From the NCBI GenBank assembly GCA_012797715.1, contig JAAZOO010000069.1, positions 1-9,237 on the forward strand: a stretch of 9,237 nt of DNA, read 5' to 3'. The notes below the pieces were generated by a model. The model worked only from the letters and a program-made list of their open reading frames with translations, was not told the origin of the DNA and ran no database searches. Below are positions 1 to 5,285 of this stretch, piece by piece. The position numbers and the translations under genes were made by a program. The first letter of the stretch is position 1. Every line of letters begins with the position of its first letter. This DNA is from Geobacteraceae bacterium. Lineage in GTDB: Bacteria > Desulfobacterota > Desulfuromonadia > Geobacterales > Geobacteraceae.

Positions 1-477
1 GAGCTGGCTGAGGAGGGTTTTATCGCCCTTACCATGCGCAAGGGGAGCGACAATGCCGCCTTCTTTTCAGCGAACTCGGTCCAGAAGCCGAAATATTTCG
101 GCATCAGCAAGGAAGGGAAGGAAGCTGAACTGAACTATAAGCTTGGTCTGCAGCTTCCCTACATGTTCATTATCAGTCGTCTGGCACACTACCTAAAGGT
201 GATTCAGCGGGAAAATATCGGCACGTGGAAGGAGCGGAGCGACCTGGAAATAGAACTGAACAACTGGATTCGCCAGTATGTCTCGGACATGGACAATCCC
301 ATGCCCGGCGTCAGGAGCCGAAGGCCGCTTCGTCAGGCCGAGATCACCGTTGAGGAAGTGCCCGGTGAGCCGGGCTGGTATCGGGTTTCTCTCAAAGTTC
401 GACCACACTTCAAGTACATGGGCGCGTATTTTACCCTGTCGCTGGTGGGCAAGTTGGATAAGGAAGTTAGCGCCTGA
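1..477 (+). CDS. tssC: TssC (VipB/ImpD), T6SS contractile sheath large subunit, C-terminal part
   Basis: The reading frame is open from the first base, so the 5' end lies outside the window; 158 codons and a TGA stop are visible. TssC pairs with TssB to form the cytoplasmic contractile sheath that drives the Hcp tube. The diagnostic block AAFFSANSVQKPK lies at visible residues 19-31. It is followed by a helical stretch LPYMFIISRLAHYLK (52-66) and the tail segment with RPLRQAEITVEEVPGEPGWY, which ends in the beta-rich RPHFKYMGAYFTLSLVGKL typical of TssC C-termini. The in-frame ATG at 34 is internal to the protein, not a start. A strong terminator follows directly, so transcription of the upstream tssBC unit probably stops before hcp. 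Identification is secure from conserved sequence; only the N-terminal two thirds are unseen. Confidence 0.95.
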   Translation, partial: ELAEEGFIALTMRKGSDNAAFFSANSVQKPKYFGISKEGKEAELNYKLGLQLPYMFIISRLAHYLKVIQRENIGTWKERSDLEIELNNWIRQYVSDMDNPMPGVRSRRPLRQAEITVEEVPGEPGWYRVSLKVRPHFKYMGAYFTLSLVGKLDKEVSA

Positions 478-484
478 TTTTCTC

Positions 485-520
485 CGGCACGGCTGTTCAG
501 CCGTGCCGATTCTTTCGTTT
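485..520 (+). terminator. Intrinsic terminator after tssC
   Basis: A perfect 10-bp GC-rich stem (485-494 with 499-508) closes a GTTC tetraloop. A T-rich run follows (ATTCTTTCGTTT, 509-520). It lies 8 bases after the tssC stop. Confidence 0.88.
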
Positions 521-613
521 ATTGTTTTAATGGTACATTATTTATTATCGTATTTAATTTAAAAAAATTATTCATCATGAGTTTCTATCACATGAGTTGA
601 GGAGGGGCTGTCT

Positions 614-670
614 ATGTCATGTATCTGCCCAAGTCCGGAACTTAGGTTCCTCGCTGTTTTGAGTGGGTAA
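614..670 (+). CDS. Possible 18-codon ORF with strong RBS, 3' part overlapping the inserted element
   Basis: GAGGAGGGG (about 598-606) lies 7 bases before an ATG at 614 and is one of the best Shine-Dalgarno sequences in the window. The ORF reads MSCICPSPELRFLAVLSG and stops at 668-670, inside the left terminal repeat of the element that begins at 645. It could be a leader peptide, the broken start of a gene cut by the insertion, or chance. No continuation of the frame is seen beyond 869. Confidence 0.2.
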   Translation: MSCICPSPELRFLAVLSG

Positions 671-680
671 ATTCAGCCAT

Positions 681-746
681 TATGGGAATGCGAGCTTGGG
701 ATCTGGCAACTTCGAGGCAGCAGCATACATCGCTCGCATACCCATA
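681..746. repeat. 15-bp near-perfect inverted repeat inside the element
   Basis: TATGGGAATGCGAGC (681-695) and GCTCGCATACCCATA (732-746) are complementary at 14 of 15 positions, enclosing a 36-base loop. The arms lie wholly inside the 645-869 element. Confidence 0.75.
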
Positions 747-764
747 ACTCATTTATTAGTTGAT

Positions 765-808
765 AGTTGTCAAGGCCACTACGCCTTCGGTGTTCCTCCT
801 TGACAACT
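765..808. repeat. 11-bp perfect inverted repeat inside the element
   Basis: AGTTGTCAAGG (765-775) pairs perfectly with CCTTGACAACT (798-808) around a 22-base loop. The base of that loop offers a competing small hairpin in which AAGGC (772-776) pairs with GCCTT (783-787), so two alternative folds are possible. Confidence 0.75.
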
Positions 809-961
809 TAAAACCGGATGGGAACCCGGAATTACCCACTTTTTCACCCACTTGAAACGACGAGGAACCGATAAAAAGGTCGAAAAGGAATAATTTGCCC
901 TGAATATATGAAGTTGCAGCGCCCCTTTCAGGGGAACATTATCTCAAGGAGGAAGTTAACA

Positions 962-1447
962 ATGGCAATGCCAGCACACCTCACCCTCACCGGTGAGAAA
1001 CAGGGGAAGATTGACGGCTCTTGTGAGATGCAGGGACGGGAGAACACCATTTTAGTTTATGGGATGAGTCACGATGTATCCATTCCCAGAAGTCCCCACG
1101 ATGGACTTGCAACTGGAAAACGCGTCCACGGTCCCCTCACGATCACGAAAGAGTATGACAAAAGCTCACCAAAGTTATACCAAGCGCTCTGCACGGGAGA
1201 ACATCTGAAAGATGTAACTATCAAGTGGTACCGAATCACCAAGCAGGGAACCGAGGAACACTATTTCACTCACAAACTCGAGGATGCGATAGTGGTGGGC
1301 ATCAGTCCGTCCATGCCAGTCACCCTGGTGGCTGCGAATGAGCCGTATCGTCACATGGAAAACGTCTCCTTCACCTACAAGAAAATCAAATGGACATGGG
1401 AGCCTAACGGTATTGAATCAGAGGATTCTTGGGAAGTTCCGAAGTAA
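962..1447 (+). CDS. hcp: Hcp (TssD), T6SS inner tube protein
   Basis: Hcp forms hexameric rings that stack into the tube propelled by the TssBC sheath; small effectors can travel inside the ring. The 161-residue length is normal for the family. Conserved blocks are RVHGPLTITKEYDKSSPKL (residues 54-72), the strand pair around WYRITKQGTEEHYFTHKLEDAIV (89-111), and the C-terminal MENVSFTYKKIKWTW (132-146). An in-frame ATG exists at 908, but 962 is preferred: AAGGAGGAAG (946-955) sits at ideal distance and the protein then starts MAMPAHLTL as Hcp proteins do. The gene stands between two terminators, upstream after tssC and downstream at 1464-1500, so it is probably expressed as a separate, abundant transcript. 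Its G+C (roughly 55%) resembles the T6SS genes, not the AT-rich ORFs that follow. Confidence 0.96.
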   Translation: MAMPAHLTLTGEKQGKIDGSCEMQGRENTILVYGMSHDVSIPRSPHDGLATGKRVHGPLTITKEYDKSSPKLYQALCTGEHLKDVTIKWYRITKQGTEEHYFTHKLEDAIVVGISPSMPVTLVAANEPYRHMENVSFTYKKIKWTWEPNGIESEDSWEVPK

Positions 1448-1463
1448 TACATTGTTAACCAAA

Positions 1464-1500
1464 GAGGGCAGAGATCTTTCATCTGCCCTCATATCTTTTT
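1464..1500 (+). terminator. Intrinsic terminator after hcp
   Basis: GAGGGCAGA (1464-1472) pairs perfectly with TCTGCCCTC (1482-1490) over a 9-base loop. ATATCTTTTT (1491-1500) follows. It lies 16 bases after the hcp stop and would insulate hcp from the AT-rich genes downstream. Confidence 0.9.
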
Positions 1501-1524
1501 AAACATTTTGGGGGCGAAACAGAA

Positions 1525-1863
1525 ATGGGCACCTTCAAAGCAGAACTGTCAGGAATACAATTACAGAAATGCTGTCATGAGACCTTTGAATTTATTCGGG
1601 TCAAACTAGATGTCGGTAAATTTCTTGAGCGAGTATTGATTCCGGCTGTTTTTATATCGCTTTTCATAGGCACTTCAAAAGGTAGCGCGCTTACAACGGC
1701 CACATCCATATATAATACAGATTGGGAAATGCTAGTAAAGGCGACTATCGGTACTGCCCCTATTACGAAAGCATCTGTCCGAAAATTATGTGACAATGAG
1801 CGATATAGGCATGATGGTAAACTACAAGAGTTTTGGAATTGTGTTTATGAGTGTTTTTTGTAG
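1525..1863 (+). CDS. Unrecognised 112-residue Cys-rich protein with a membrane segment, next to hcp
   Basis: I do not recognise this protein. It begins MGTFKAELSG and has a Cys-Cys-His at residues 16-18. A hydrophobic stretch, VLIPAVFISLFIG (37-49), could be a membrane span or a late signal sequence. A short polar tail carries cysteines at 89, 106 and 110. The start is uncertain: only a weak G-rich run (about 1510-1514) precedes the ATG, and a later start nearer the hydrophobic stretch would make that stretch N-terminal. It begins 25 bases after the hcp terminator and ends 21 bases before the next ORF's likely start, so those two may be co-transcribed. It is AT-richer than hcp. Being encoded directly behind hcp suggests a cargo or accessory role in T6SS, but no toxin motif is visible. 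It could also be a remnant of a longer gene. Confidence 0.5.
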   Translation: MGTFKAELSGIQLQKCCHETFEFIRVKLDVGKFLERVLIPAVFISLFIGTSKGSALTTATSIYNTDWEMLVKATIGTAPITKASVRKLCDNERYRHDGKLQEFWNCVYECFL

Positions 1864-1884
1864 TTTGTAAAACAGGTGATTTCC

Positions 1885-2667
1885 ATGATAAACATAATTA
1901 CTATTAGATTTTTTTATATAATTAGTTTCATACTAATATTGGCACCCTTCTATTGCGAAGCTTCAGCAGATTTAGTTATCAAAAAAGATGTTTATTCAAT
2001 TTTAGATAATTTGACAAGCTTGGTTCAAGATGACGAAATAGATGCCAAATTGAATTCATATCTAGCAGAGTTGACATCGTTTAGTAATATAGAACATCAG
2101 TTAGCAATCAAGGAAACAGGCATAAGATACTATAAATCAATTATTGATCTTAGCGAATGTATTGAATTAATGAATAAGGATCAGGTTCAACCTTCATCTA
2201 AATGGTTTGAAGATATGAAAACAACTTTTGATATGAAATATATTCAGAATAATGTGAGCTCCATTAAATTTATTATGTTTGCCATTAGCGCTATCAACAA
2301 TAAGAAATACTGTGAGATATGTGAAAAGAATGCCATATACTACGAAATAATGTATCGAGATATACTTGCTGACTATATGCGGAAACTTCAGAGATTTTCT
2401 GAAGGGCTGAATGACAAGGACCGTTCTAAGATTAGCAACATTATTGGAGTTATCAATAGTTTTTTGGAAGGCCCTAAATATCCATTACAAGTACTGTTAT
2501 CAGATGAAAATGGAACCCTGTTCTCTGCTGCGTTAAAAAATCGCAAGGAATTGGATCCGAAATTAGTGCTTTTTTTCTCTACCCATCCGTTCTTTCAGAA
2601 ATCTTTTGACCCAATGAGAACGTTTAAAGAACTGCAAGACCAAGCGCAGATTAATGCAGAATATTGA
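1885..2667 (+). CDS. Unrecognised exported helical protein, AT-rich orphan
   Basis: No family is recognised. From ATG 1885 the product is 260 residues. A GTG nine bases upstream (1876) is in frame but has no Shine-Dalgarno, whereas AGGTG (1874-1878) is well spaced for 1885. Residues 1-28 form a Sec-type signal peptide: one Arg (8), a hydrophobic core to about 22, and cleavage likely after ASA (26-28). Cys24 lacks a proper lipobox. The mature part appears mainly alpha-helical, rich in Lys, Glu, Ile and Asn, with a YCEICEKN cysteine pair in the middle and no obvious catalytic motif. G+C is about 30-35% by eye, against about 60% in the housekeeping genes, pointing to horizontal acquisition. A periplasmic orphan behind hcp and a small membrane-type ORF fits an immunity protein or an exported effector; this is inference only. 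Confidence 0.72.
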   Translation: MINIITIRFFYIISFILILAPFYCEASADLVIKKDVYSILDNLTSLVQDDEIDAKLNSYLAELTSFSNIEHQLAIKETGIRYYKSIIDLSECIELMNKDQVQPSSKWFEDMKTTFDMKYIQNNVSSIKFIMFAISAINNKKYCEICEKNAIYYEIMYRDILADYMRKLQRFSEGLNDKDRSKISNIIGVINSFLEGPKYPLQVLLSDENGTLFSAALKNRKELDPKLVLFFSTHPFFQKSFDPMRTFKELQDQAQINAEY

Positions 2668-2796
2668 GGGAATGCTCCGGAGTTGTTTGTAGATGGTTTT
2701 CTTTGTCATTTCGGAAATCAGAATTTCTGTTCAGGCAGAAGGCTATTTCAGTGCCTCGAAGTCAGGCCGATACTGCATGATTGAAGGAGAATGATT

Positions 2797-3543
2797 ATGC
2801 TGAAAACACTTGTAAAATTGTCAGTTATGGTATTAACGGTAGCAATGCTCTTCCAACCTGCCTTTTCCGGCTTCGATCTCGGCGGAATGCTCGAAGCCGG
2901 AAAAGACCTCACTACGGCCGCAACACTTACCGATGGACAGGTGAAGCAGCTCGCGTCCGAAGCGAGCCGGGCCAGTGACCAAGCAAACAAGGTTGCCCCT
3001 CCCTCCAGCCCCTACGCGCAACGACTGGCAAAGCTCACCACGGGAATGAAAATTGACGGCAACGTAAAACCCGACATCAAGGTCTATCTCGTTAGGGACG
3101 TGAACGCCTTCGCCATGGCTGACGGGACCATACGTGTCTTTGCCGGACTCATGGACCAGATGACCGATGACGAAGTGCGCTATGTCATCGGTCATGAAAT
3201 CGGCCATGTGAGTCTCGGCCATTCCAAAAAAGCCCTGCAGACCGCCTACATGACATCCGCCGCCCGCAAGGCCGGTTCCGCCAGTGGAAGCGGGATTGCC
3301 AAACTATCGGATGCCGCTCTTGGCGATTTGGCTGAAAAGCTTGTTCATGCGCAATATTCTCAGACTCACGAAAATGAAGCCGACCAGTACGCCCTCAAGT
3401 TAATGAAAATCAACAAGTACGATCCAAAGGCATCTGTCAGCGCCTTGCGCAAGCTGGAAAAGATGTACGGTAACGACAGAAGCGTGTTTTCGAGCCATCC
3501 TGCCCCGGGCGACAGGGCCGATGCGCTGGAGAAGGCGATTTAG
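2797..3543 (+). CDS. Exported M48-family zinc metallopeptidase (LoiP/BepA-like catalytic domain)
   Basis: This is a zinc endopeptidase, probably periplasmic. From ATG 2797 it has 248 residues. GAAGGAGA (2783-2790) abuts an in-frame ATG at 2791 but lies six bases before 2797, which is therefore the better start. Residues 1-24 form a signal peptide with likely cleavage after AFS; no lipobox is present. The catalytic HExxH is HEIGH at 133-137, and the third zinc ligand is Glu192 in HENEAD. The conserved FSSHPAPGDRADAL near the C-terminus (231-244) matches the SHP motif of LoiP/BepA-type proteases. In that family such proteins degrade or assist assembly of outer-membrane proteins. Here the gene sits between hcp with its AT-rich followers and tssE, so it may serve envelope passage or quality control of T6SS parts (inference). 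G+C is back to the high level of the chromosome. Confidence 0.9.
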   Translation: MLKTLVKLSVMVLTVAMLFQPAFSGFDLGGMLEAGKDLTTAATLTDGQVKQLASEASRASDQANKVAPPSSPYAQRLAKLTTGMKIDGNVKPDIKVYLVRDVNAFAMADGTIRVFAGLMDQMTDDEVRYVIGHEIGHVSLGHSKKALQTAYMTSAARKAGSASGSGIAKLSDAALGDLAEKLVHAQYSQTHENEADQYALKLMKINKYDPKASVSALRKLEKMYGNDRSVFSSHPAPGDRADALEKAI

Positions 3544-3609
3544 GGCGTTCTCTGCCCTCCCCTTCATAGGGGACGTCTGATTCAACCGCATCGAAAGGGG
3601 CATTTGTAG

Positions 3610-4020
3610 ATGAGTGGAGAACGACTTATGGAACGTCTCCGATCCTGGGAGCGGGAACCGCACCGTCGTGGCGGCGAAGATCGGAAGCGGTGTGTTGATT
3701 CGATTGTCGATCATCTGCGAAAGATGCTGAATACCAAGCAGGGAAACGTTTCCATTGCCGATGATTACGGCGTACCCGACTTTCTGGATTTCCTCCAGAG
3801 TTATCCTGATTCCATCCGGGATATAGAGACGAGCATCAAGTCGGCCATCGAAACGTATGAGCCTCGTCTCCTCGGAACGAACGTGACATTCCTTCCCGAT
3901 GAAGACGATTTTCTGACCCTGCGCTTCCAGATATCGGCGCGTCTTTGGACGGAGGGAGAACGCCTGGTGTATTTCGAAACAGTTGTGGACACGGATGGAA
4001 AGATCTGCCTGCGCAGGTGA
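3610..4020 (+). CDS. tssE: TssE, T6SS baseplate wedge protein (gp25-like)
   Basis: TssE is the phage gp25-like baseplate subunit that joins TssF/TssG wedges to the first sheath ring. The 136-residue length fits the family. Diagnostic parts are the basic N-terminus ending near DRKRCVDSIVDHLRKMLNT (25-43), YGVPDF (53-58), the helix DIETSIKSAIETYEPRL (71-87) with its conserved YEPRL, and the C-terminal strands LTLRFQISARL and LVYFETVVDTDG. The start at 3610 has AAAGGGG (3594-3600) nine bases before it; an in-frame ATG at 3628 is less well placed. The usual order hcp-tssE is kept but with three extra genes between them. tssF does not follow; a 690-base region without a clear gene does. The baseplate partners must lie elsewhere or be missing. 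Confidence 0.92.
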   Translation: MSGERLMERLRSWEREPHRRGGEDRKRCVDSIVDHLRKMLNTKQGNVSIADDYGVPDFLDFLQSYPDSIRDIETSIKSAIETYEPRLLGTNVTFLPDEDDFLTLRFQISARLWTEGERLVYFETVVDTDGKICLRR

Positions 4021-4117
4021 GTCCCCTGTGGGGGGCGCAGCATATCCATTTGATGCAGCCACCTACCATGACCAGTACGATTCTGAAAAGACTGTTTTCT
4101 CACTCCATTGATTAGTG

Positions 4118-4266
4118 CTTGGTTTCCATCCGGAAACGTCCTTTCCCGCCCTGTCAGTGCCGATTCTTTTGGAGTGCTTGAGCGGTGTGGAGATGTACGC
4201 ATCCGGGCAACCCCTCGATTCCCTGGCCAGAGCAAAAAATTTCTCGTTTCCGGATTTGAAACCAAG
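4118..4266. repeat. Inverted repeat pair, 21/22 bp, each arm itself a hairpin
   Basis: The segment 4118-4138 and the reverse complement of 4245-4266 are identical except for one position where C is replaced by AA. Each arm is also self-complementary: GTTTCC/GGAAAC around ATCC (4122-4137), and GTTTC/GAAAC around CGGATTT (4246-4262). About 106 bases lie between the arms and contain no gene I can support. It could be a small repeat unit of the REP/BIME kind or a degraded element end pair. Confidence 0.6.
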
Positions 4267-4267
4267 T

Positions 4268-4297
4268 GTGTCACATCCGGAGCTTCCGGATGGACAC
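4268..4297. repeat. Strong hairpin, 13 bp with one bulge
   Basis: GTGTC (4268-4272) and CATCCGGA (4274-4281) pair with TCCGGATG (4285-4292) and GACAC (4293-4297), with A4273 bulged and a GCT loop. No T-run follows, so it is not a simple terminator. It abuts the inverted repeat ending at 4266 and shares its ATCCGG core. Confidence 0.7.
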
Positions 4298-4313
4298 CGC
4301 TTTATGTAGGCTT

Positions 4314-4357
4314 GATCCGGAGTGGCCGCTCAGAAGCTGCTCCCGGTCGATTTTTTT
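4314..4357 (+). terminator. Probable intrinsic terminator downstream of tssE
   Basis: GA-CCGGAG (4314-4322, T4316 bulged) pairs with CTCC-GGTC (4340-4348, C4344 bulged). A GC/GC pair in the loop (4325-4326 with 4336-4337) may extend the stem, and a run of seven T follows (4351-4357). The two bulges make it weaker than the other terminators here. It would end the tssE transcript. Confidence 0.5.
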
Positions 4358-4438
4358 GCAAGAAGAGCCCTTTCTTTCACCCGCCTTTTTCTTCTTTCCA
4401 ACGGACGACGTCAAAGACATCTGCGAGGAAGTAATGAT

Positions 4439-4573
4439 ATGAACTCTCCTGCCATTCATGTCAACGGTGAAAGGTCTGTTTCTGAACCGGATCAGTTACG
4501 AGCGCAGGGATGGTGCGGCGATTGCAAAAGCTGTCCCCCCAATGGGGTGGAACGGAGTATCCACGCTTCTTGA
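4439..4573 (+). CDS. Possible 44-residue Cys-rich small protein
   Basis: GAGGAA (4425-4430) lies eight bases before ATG 4439, giving a well-placed ribosome site. The product begins MNSPAIHVNGERSV and carries the cluster WCGDCKSCPPNG (residues 25-36), with three cysteines spaced CxxCxxC. It has no signal peptide or membrane segment. Third-position G+C is about half, which neither supports nor excludes coding. I do not recognise a family. It follows the probable terminator at 4314-4357, so it would need its own promoter, which I do not see. It may be chance. Confidence 0.25.
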   Translation: MNSPAIHVNGERSVSEPDQLRAQGWCGDCKSCPPNGVERSIHAS

Positions 4574-4710
4574 AATGTTGACGATGAAGAGGATTGTCTT
4601 TGTGGAATCCAGAAGTACACTTTGCGGTAGCAACCGTTGGGAGATGCGGGGGGTATTCCGTATGCTTGATGGGGAGGTTCGGGAATCGGGATGTCACGGA
4701 GGGAATGCCT

Positions 4711-5154
4711 ATGATTCGGTTCAATGGTTTGACGGTCTTGTGCTTTGTTGCCTGCTCAATGCTGACGGGTGAGGTCCGCGCGGCACACTCCGATGTCGGT
4801 GAAGGCGGGTCGGCAGTCGTGCTGGAAGAAAGGCTCACAGTGTACCCTCGGCCCCTGAAATCAGGTTCCGGCATGAGACACCTGAAGAAGGGGGAAACGA
4901 TACTCACTACTCTGGAGATTACAGGCTCAGATGGTGAGGAATGGTGTTCTGTCGATGGTGCCGAAGATTCTCCCGTCGTTGGATACGTGAGGTGTGACGG
5001 TTTGAAAATGAGCACACCTCGGTCGCCCGAGGCGTGGCGAGAGCTCCCTGATGCGTCTGCCCCGCCGAAAACTGCCGGGGGTGCGCCGTCACTTCCACCC
5101 GCGGCTCTGCCTCCTCCCCCGGCGGGAAACCCGTCCCTTTCTCCGGCACGGTAG
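4711..5154 (+). CDS. Exported SH3-like domain protein with proline-rich tail
   Basis: This is a predicted periplasmic or surface protein of 147 residues with a bacterial SH3-type fold, a module that commonly binds peptidoglycan or peptides. The start at 4711 is chosen because GGAGG (4698-4702) is eight bases upstream and the product then begins with a signal peptide, MIRFNGLTVLCFVACSMLTG, with likely cleavage after VRA (22-24). The frame stays open upstream to an ATG at 4594, but that would bury the signal sequence. The SH3 domain spans about 36-100, with LTVYPRPLKSG, HLKKGETI, EEWCSVDG and GYVRCDGLKM in the usual order. Cys79 and Cys95 could form a disulfide. Residues 118-139 are mostly Pro, Ala and Gly. 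The tail ends abruptly 131 bases before htpX; the function is unknown beyond the domain. Confidence 0.75.
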   Translation: MIRFNGLTVLCFVACSMLTGEVRAAHSDVGEGGSAVVLEERLTVYPRPLKSGSGMRHLKKGETILTTLEITGSDGEEWCSVDGAEDSPVVGYVRCDGLKMSTPRSPEAWRELPDASAPPKTAGGAPSLPPAALPPPPAGNPSLSPAR

Positions 5155-5285
5155 CCATCACAACCACCGAGGACAGCCGGCCCGGCACGGTTGTCACGTC
5201 TGTCGGCCTTGCGGTTTCCTGCGGCAATGCTTATACTGATGAAAATTCACTATGTACGCGAAAAATGCGGAAGGGACTACCATTT

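Larger units (their letters stand above)
645..869. mobile_element. MITE-like element with 27-bp imperfect terminal inverted repeats
   Basis: The left end (645-671) and the reverse complement of the right end (843-869) match at 22 of 27 positions. Both start GGTTCCTCG and carry AGTGGGT at the same offset; all five differences are transitions. No ORF of useful length lies between, so any transposition would need an enzyme from elsewhere. Two internal hairpins fill most of the interior (681-746 and 765-808). The right end holds a second ACCCACT (834-840) beside the one in the terminal repeat (846-852). I do not see a clear flanking target duplication (GGAACTTA on the left, GATAAAAA on the right), so it may be old, degraded, or a structured intergenic repeat rather than a true transposon derivative. 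The parent family is not recognised. Confidence 0.55.
478..961. other. Long tssC-hcp intergenic region
   Basis: This 484-base gap is unusually long for adjacent T6SS genes. In order it holds the tssC terminator, an AT-rich stretch (about 515-575), a very short ORF with a strong Shine-Dalgarno (614-670), the inverted-repeat-bounded element (645-869), and the hcp leader with a small CCCC/GGGG hairpin (about 922-934). I see no convincing sigma70 or sigma54 promoter, although hcp must have one here or in the element, because tssC ends in a terminator. Confidence 0.6.
4021..4710. other. 690-base region without a confident gene
   Basis: ORFs exist in all frames but none has both a good ribosome site and recognisable protein features. 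Identifiable content is an inverted-repeat cluster (4118-4297), a probable terminator (4314-4357) and one small ORF with a well-spaced ribosome site (4439-4573). I found no similarity to TssF or TssG in any frame, so I cannot call this a tssF remnant. Confidence 0.6.

Noticed and set aside
704..718. Possible sigma54 promoter (TGG at 704 with GC at 717-718 at the right spacing)
   Set aside because: The -12 half is poor (AGGCA rather than TTGCA), it lies in a hairpin loop of the element, and it is about 245 bases from hcp.
908..961. Upstream ATG that would extend Hcp by 18 residues
   Set aside because: The strong AAGGAGGAAG ribosome site points to ATG 962 and the Hcp family starts at that position.
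3400..4062. 220-residue ORF on the - strand
   Set aside because: It overlaps the end of the M48 peptidase and all of tssE, both well supported on the + strand; it has no recognisable domain.
4108..4434. 108-residue + strand ORF downstream of tssE
   Set aside because: No ribosome site, no recognisable domain, and it runs through the palindromes and the probable terminator.
4480..4580. Possible cyclic di-GMP (GEMM) riboswitch, suggested by GCAAAAGCT near 4523
   Set aside because: The rest of the conserved core and pairing could not be matched, and no cyclic di-GMP gene follows.
4458..4772. 104-residue + strand ORF before the SH3 gene
   Set aside because: No ribosome site; it overlaps both the better-supported small ORF and the signal peptide of the SH3 protein.
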